Positions 59,704 through 64,000 of a DNA stretch of 64,000 nucleotides are shown piece by piece. A program made the position numbers and the translations under genes. Below the pieces are notes generated by a model that saw only the letters and a program-made list of their open reading frames with translations, was not told where the DNA came from and did not search any database. The stretch lies in NCBI GenBank assembly GCA_028875335.1, contig JAPPEF010000114.1, positions 1 through 64,000 on the forward strand. The letters run 5' to 3'. Numbering within the stretch: the first letter of the stretch is position 1; the number at the start of each line of letters is the position of its first letter. Source of the DNA: Gemmatimonadota bacterium (GTDB taxonomy: Bacteria; Latescibacterota; UBA2968; UBA8231).

Positions 59704-62367
59704 TTGAGACCAAAGACCGGTATTTATTGCGGTCTCCTAATGTTGTGGAGCGCGGTCGGTGCGCCGGCTGTTGCGCAGGGCCAGTACGGGACGCGCTTGG
59801 GCTTGCAGCTCGACGATCAGACTAGCCTCGCGCCCCAAGGCCCCGGAGTGGCCCTGAACGCGCTCGACCCGGCCGTGCGCCGCTGGTACGTGCCGCAGGA
59901 GCTGTACAGCGAGTACCATTGGCGGCAGTGGGAATACACCAACTACGCGCGCAATCCTTATGAGCGCTATGTGGAAACGACTTTGGAGGGCGATTACTTC
60001 TACGATCTGTACGGCAATTTCCTCACGCGCGGCTGGCTGATTTTCAACAACTCGCAGAGCAAGCCCCAGCAGTTCGGCAACGTGCTGTTTAAGTCCTCCC
60101 GCTTCCAGAGCTGGTTTTCCGAAGTCGTGGTGGCGCAAGACAACAAGGGCCAATACTTCTATACCTTGACGGCGAGCAGCCGCCTGCGCTCGGTGCTGTC
60201 GCCGATGGTGTTTGCCAAGGCCCGCATGGACGGCGTGCAGTTCGATCTGGCTACCGACCGCTACGAAGCGACCTTTTTGTTTTCGCGGCTGAGCAACCCC
60301 GGTGGTGGCTCGACTGGGGACCGCGAGGTATTGCGGACGAACAACACCATCTTGGCGGGCGGGCGGTTGGGGGCCCAGCTCGGCGACTTTGCCGAAGTCG
60401 CGCTGCACACGGCCAATGCCCACCAGTCGCACACCTTGCTCGACAAGCAGGCCGGCAATCCCTTCGCTGGCTCGCTGACCATCGGGCAGAACAAAACCAT
60501 CTCGCTCGTCAAGCTCGTGTTGCGCGACGACTCGCCCGAAGACGGCGTGGGCGGCGCGGCGTTTTTCCCCGATGCGTCGGACGTGCAGATTACCTATCGC
60601 GATGGCTCGGAGGAATCGGGCAAGGCCATTGGCTTTGAGCCGATTATCGAGGGCGGCTTCTTGCAGCAGGGCTTTGTCGCCGCTAACGGGCCAGAGGAGA
60701 TGCGGCTGGTGTACGATTTTGACAGTCCAGACTTTGTTGATCGGGCCCGTTTTGCCAAGGACGAAATCGCTAAGGTCGAATTCCTGCTGACGCTGGGCAA
60801 TGACTATCAGGTCTGGATGACTTCGGACCGCCAGATCAATCTCGACGGCCAAGAGGTCTTGCTGCTCGTCGCACAGGCCGAGGGCAATGTCCAGGACATC
60901 ACCAACTTGCAGACCATCCGCTTTGAATACGGCCTGCCGACGGCGACCCACATCTTTGGCGGCAGCGTCGAGTTGCAAGACCTACGGGGCTTCGACTTAT
61001 ACGGCGAGTACGATTTGAGTTGGAGCTATCGGAAGTACCCCAACGTGCTCACGGAAACCCACGAGGCGTTTTCTGGGATTGGTGGCCGGCGCTCGGCACC
61101 TGCTTGGATGGTCAACGTGTCCAAGAAGGCCGCTCCCTACTTTGCCTTTGGCGAGTTTTACAGCATGGACCCGCGCTACAATACTCAGACCTTTATCACC
61201 TCAGGCACTGGGGACTTCGACTACGACAACGAGCGCGGCTTGGTCGATTTGGTCGATGACAACGACGATCAGGACAAATTCCCGGACAACGTGCGCTTCG
61301 ACTTTCTCAGCGGCGATCAGCAGGTCTTTCCGGGCTGGGATCAAAACAACGACTTCGTGCCCGACTTCAACCAAAACGACACGTTCGTGCGCTCGAATAC
61401 CGAGCCGGACTACGAGGAGGCTTTTCTGCGGTTTTACGTCGATCGGCCCGAGTTTCTCTTTGGCGTCGATATGAACAACAACTTTTGGGTCGATCAATAC
61501 GAAAACGACGAGGAGCCGGATTATCCGTATCGCCGGGATCACCGGGGATTCAACGTCCACCTCGGGGCCGACATCACGCCGCGGGCGCGCTTGGTGGTGG
61601 GCGCGCTGCGCGAGGGGCTGATTTCCTCGGCGCGCAAAAACGAGAGCAACTACCTGATGTTCACCTACGAGCGCGATGCGCCGAGGCTGGGTCGCTTCCG
61701 GGTATTTGAGATGAGCAAGTTGGTCAAAGACGACATTCCCAACCCGTTGTTGCAGTGGGCACCGGACAATACACTGCGCGGCGGCGAGTTGACCAAGGTC
61801 GAGGACCCGCTGTTGGCGCGCGACACTTGGGCCAACCAGCTCTTTGTCGGCCACAATCTACAGGTGGCGGCACTCTTTCTGACCACCAAGATGCACTGGC
61901 TCCACTTTCACCAGCAAATGGAAAAGGCCCAGCGGGAGCAATACGGCTTGGCACCTTCTGACTTCTTCTTCGGCCTGATCAATAAAGCGAGCTATCGCTT
62001 ACAGCTCGGGGCGTGGTCGCTGGAGCCGCGCTGGAAGAGCGAGTTCCGCAAGCAGAGCCGCAGCTTGCTGTCGCTCAACAGCCACACCAGCCTGATGGAG
62101 CTGTTTTCGGGCTTGGTGGAGACGCAGGTCTTGCAGGTGACCAAACTCCAGGCCGGCGTGGAGTACGCGATCTTCAACGATTTCGACGCCGACGCCAATG
62201 ACTTCGACGCGGTGACCGTAGCCGTTCAATTCAGCAATGAATCTAACTACCTCGGCTACAAGCTCCGCGCTTTGACTGGCATGAAGGTAGAGCGCAAGCA
62301 GTTCACTGGGCAGAAGGCGCGGACGACCAACGAATCCTTTGTGACGATTTACGCGGGGCTGAATTAG
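59704..62367 (+). CDS. Large outer-membrane beta-barrel-like protein with acidic DDNDD module, paralogue 4
   Basis: 887 residues from a TTG at 59704, seven bases after AAAGGGAGG; the upstream TTG at 59686 lies before that site. Signal peptide 'GLLMLWSAVGAPAVAQG'. Family elements: 'LRSVLSPMVFAKARMDG' in place of FTPLTL, 'RDDSPEDGVGG', the acidic module at 517-609 ('VDDNDDQDKFPD', 'QVFPGWDQNNDFVPD', 'PDYEEAFLRFYVDRPEF', 'GVDMNNNFWVD', 'PDYPY') and a C-terminal strand region ending FVTIYAGLN. It is the most divergent of the four. It follows discoidin paralogue 3 and is followed directly by a TPR lipoprotein. Confidence 0.8.
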   Translation: MRPKTGIYCGLLMLWSAVGAPAVAQGQYGTRLGLQLDDQTSLAPQGPGVALNALDPAVRRWYVPQELYSEYHWRQWEYTNYARNPYERYVETTLEGDYFYDLYGNFLTRGWLIFNNSQSKPQQFGNVLFKSSRFQSWFSEVVVAQDNKGQYFYTLTASSRLRSVLSPMVFAKARMDGVQFDLATDRYEATFLFSRLSNPGGGSTGDREVLRTNNTILAGGRLGAQLGDFAEVALHTANAHQSHTLLDKQAGNPFAGSLTIGQNKTISLVKLVLRDDSPEDGVGGAAFFPDASDVQITYRDGSEESGKAIGFEPIIEGGFLQQGFVAANGPEEMRLVYDFDSPDFVDRARFAKDEIAKVEFLLTLGNDYQVWMTSDRQINLDGQEVLLLVAQAEGNVQDITNLQTIRFEYGLPTATHIFGGSVELQDLRGFDLYGEYDLSWSYRKYPNVLTETHEAFSGIGGRRSAPAWMVNVSKKAAPYFAFGEFYSMDPRYNTQTFITSGTGDFDYDNERGLVDLVDDNDDQDKFPDNVRFDFLSGDQQVFPGWDQNNDFVPDFNQNDTFVRSNTEPDYEEAFLRFYVDRPEFLFGVDMNNNFWVDQYENDEEPDYPYRRDHRGFNVHLGADITPRARLVVGALREGLISSARKNESNYLMFTYERDAPRLGRFRVFEMSKLVKDDIPNPLLQWAPDNTLRGGELTKVEDPLLARDTWANQLFVGHNLQVAALFLTTKMHWLHFHQQMEKAQREQYGLAPSDFFFGLINKASYRLQLGAWSLEPRWKSEFRKQSRSLLSLNSHTSLMELFSGLVETQVLQVTKLQAGVEYAIFNDFDADANDFDAVTVAVQFSNESNYLGYKLRALTGMKVERKQFTGQKARTTNESFVTIYAGLN

Positions 62368-63414
62368 ATGCGCCGGCTAGCCATATTGGCCCGGCGACCG
62401 TGGGTGGTCCTGATCGCGCTCAGTATTGGTCTCCATGCGTGCGATAGTAGATCAAAAGGGGAGCAGCACTACTGGGCGGGGCACGCATACCAAGAGCAGG
62501 GCATGACGGCCAACGCCCTGCGCGAGTACCGGAGCGCGGTCGCGGCAGGAGTCGATTCTCCCGCCGCCTATTACGCGCTCGGCGCGCTCTACGGCGAAAA
62601 GGACGAACACGGCAAGGCCATTGCCGCGTACCGCGAGTTGTTGGCGCGCTGGCCCGGAGAAAGTCGAGCGCAGGAGTTGCTGGCGGCTCGCTATGTAGCT
62701 GCCGGGCAGCCTATCGCCGCTGTCGGTCTCTACCGGACCCTGATCGACCAAGGGGGTGATCCTGCCGCGTTGCTCGGTCGTTTAGGCGACGCGCAGGGCC
62801 TGAGCGGCGACTTGCAAAGTGCGGCCCAATCCTACGGCGATTTGCTGGTGCTGCGTCCCGACAGCAGCCGGGCCCGGTATCAGCTAGCGCGCATTTACGC
62901 GGCCGAAGGCCGGGCCGAACCAGCGATTGCGGCCTACGTCGAGTTGTTGGCGCAAAAGACTTATGCGCGGCAAGCGGCCTTGGGGCTGGCGGATTTCCTC
63001 ATTGAGATGGACCGCCGCAGCGGCGAGTTGGGTAGCGCTAGGGCAGAGGGCTGGTGGCGGCAGCAAGGGCTGGTCGGGGAGGAAGCCATGCAAAAGGCGG
63101 AAGCACTGCTTGAGGCCGCGTTAGGAGAAAATCCCGGTTCAAGCGCCGATTTGTGGGGGCTGGGCAAGCTGCGCTTCTGGCAGGGGCGCTACCGCGAGGC
63201 CCTCACTTGCGTCGCAAGGCTGGCCGAGACCACCCCGGATGACTACCGGGTGCATTTCTTTCTGAGCAAGCTCTACGGACTGCTGGGTGAGGAAGAGGCC
63301 GCACGGGAAGCGTTTGCCCAGTACCAGCGCCAAGAGCAGCGCGCCAAAGTAGCCGCGCGCGTGCAAACCGAGCGAGACGTGTTGCTGAAACAATTGTCGG
63401 GGGAAATACCATGA
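62368..63414 (+). CDS. TPR-repeat lipoprotein behind barrel paralogue 4
   Basis: 348 residues; the ATG directly abuts the previous stop. Lipobox GLHAC at about residue 25. TPR units start near residue 33 ('HYWAGHAYQEQGMTANALRE', 'AAYYALGALYGEKDEHGKAI', 'SRARYQLARIYAAEGRAEPA', 'ADLWGLGKLRFWQGRYREAL', 'VHFFLSKLYGLLGEEEAARE'). A scaffold role is likely. Co-transcribed with the barrel gene; its stop overlaps the ATG of the following secreted protein (ATGA). Confidence 0.88.
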   Translation: MRRLAILARRPWVVLIALSIGLHACDSRSKGEQHYWAGHAYQEQGMTANALREYRSAVAAGVDSPAAYYALGALYGEKDEHGKAIAAYRELLARWPGESRAQELLAARYVAAGQPIAAVGLYRTLIDQGGDPAALLGRLGDAQGLSGDLQSAAQSYGDLLVLRPDSSRARYQLARIYAAEGRAEPAIAAYVELLAQKTYARQAALGLADFLIEMDRRSGELGSARAEGWWRQQGLVGEEAMQKAEALLEAALGENPGSSADLWGLGKLRFWQGRYREALTCVARLAETTPDDYRVHFFLSKLYGLLGEEEAAREAFAQYQRQEQRAKVAARVQTERDVLLKQLSGEIP

Positions 63415-64000
63415 GAGCCGCGTTGCTGATTGGGGTTTTAACTGCGTGCTTGGTGCAGCCACTAGCGGCCCGACAAGTCCTGCTCATTGGACAGGACGGG
63501 CAAATCTCGTGGACTGGGCGGGTCGAAGGGGCCGAGGACATCGCGACGATCCAGCCCGAGCACCGCTCCTTTCTCGACCCCAATGTCACCGAGCTAGGCT
63601 ATGCGCCGGCCGATTTGATCGAGTTTAGAAGCGCGGATTTTCCGGGCAGCATTCTGCCGCGGCGGGTGGGTGCCGAGCAGAATTTGGCCGCAGAGGTGCT
63701 GGACCGCGGCGGCTCGTTGCGCGCGCCGACCGTCTTCGACCTGACCGCTTTGCAACTCCAGGTGATTTTCGAGGACATGCTTGCGGCCGACCCGACCGGG
63801 CAGGCATTCGAGCGCAAAGAAGACGACATCTTGGGGACCCAGCTCATTCTCGACTTGGGCGCGCGCTTTGGGGTCAACCGGCTGCGCTTTTTTCCGCGCA
63901 ACACGATCTTTCCTTCGCCCGGCACCCCCTTTCAAAACGACTTTTTGAAAAACTTTGAAGTGGAGATCAACGATGGCTTGGTGCTGACCAGTTCGGGCAA
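63411..64000 (+). CDS. Secreted protein related to the discoidin/FlgD family, 3' end missing
   Basis: At least 196 codons from ATG 63411 (overlap ATGA, GGGGGAAA site); it runs off the right edge. Signal peptide MRAALLIGVLTACLVQPLAA. 'ILDLGARFGVNRLRFFP' and 'FLKNFEVEINDGLVLTSSG' match the 'VDLGRVVPVERLKFQF' and surface-loop pattern of discoidin paralogue 3. If so, the cluster continues beyond the window with a fourth member. The FlgD-like end is not visible. Confidence 0.78.
   Translation, partial: MRAALLIGVLTACLVQPLAARQVLLIGQDGQISWTGRVEGAEDIATIQPEHRSFLDPNVTELGYAPADLIEFRSADFPGSILPRRVGAEQNLAAEVLDRGGSLRAPTVFDLTALQLQVIFEDMLAADPTGQAFERKEDDILGTQLILDLGARFGVNRLRFFPRNTIFPSPGTPFQNDFLKNFEVEINDGLVLTSSG

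Overview
The window looks like a GC-rich segment from an uncultivated diderm bacterium. It carries about 42 genes, almost all for exported, lipid-anchored or outer-membrane proteins. There are no rRNA, tRNA, CRISPR or phage genes and very few housekeeping genes. Several traits fit the FCB side of the bacterial tree, with Latescibacterota or a similar candidate phylum as my best guess (inference only). These traits are C-terminal 'YPNPFN' and 'FSPNGDG' FlgD-Ig/T9SS-like tails, CRTAC1/ASPIC-UnbV proteins, SUMF1-fold lipoproteins, ThuA/sugar-dehydrogenase fusions, ExbB/ExbD, and AgmX/PglI-type tails.

Layout. 1-6.1 kb: an exported protein cut by the left edge, a polytopic membrane protein and a giant ThuA-GSDH-PKD-CBM6 secreted protein. 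6.1-9.6 kb (minus strand): sulfatase-like protein, ExbB and two different ExbD proteins. 9.7-14.9 kb: two lipoproteins (one rich in TPR), a FlgD-tailed secreted protein behind a near-consensus promoter, and a six-blade PD40 propeller. 15-27.6 kb: a discoidin/FlgD secreted protein, then three members of a paralogous family of ~900-residue outer-membrane proteins, interrupted by a RES-Xre toxin-antitoxin pair and followed by a TonB-tail lipoprotein. 27.6-33.2 kb: a tightly overlapping run of CRTAC1, SUMF1, SGNH-TPR and SUMF1 proteins. 33.3-41.2 kb: a second discoidin/FlgD protein, then a TPR / TonB-N-DUF4159 / TonB-tail-lipoprotein operon. 41.3-48.2 kb: a secreted TIM-barrel-like protein, two phosphodiesterase-superfamily paralogues, a small ribbon-helix-helix-like protein and a membrane protein. 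48.3-51 kb: a seven-repeat FG-GAP propeller and a DUF433/DUF5615 pair. 51-56.4 kb: an ABC solute-binding lipoprotein, a SurA-like double parvulin, and an AAA ATPase with a nuclease-like end. 56.5-64 kb: a third discoidin/FlgD protein, the fourth barrel paralogue, a TPR lipoprotein and the start of another related secreted protein.

The most unusual content is an expanded surface system. Four barrel paralogues share an acidic, calcium-type signature (V[DE]DNDDxD ... FPGxD ... PDYxExF ... PDYPY). They occur next to discoidin/FlgD secreted proteins and AgmX/PglI-tail lipoproteins, in a window that also encodes ExbB with an asymmetric ExbD pair and a TonB-like N-terminus fused to DUF4159. I infer an energised envelope or secretion/display apparatus, but no gene here proves it.

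Three families of short dispersed repeats fill most intergenic gaps: a MITE-like element with 17-bp terminal inverted repeats (three copies), a TTACGCA/GTAGGGGGCGGTTT palindrome family (four copies), and an ATCCGCAGATG repeat (two copies). The second family lies directly behind all three complete discoidin genes. Gene starts below were chosen from signal peptides, ribosome-binding sites and overlaps, and several differ from the longest open frame.
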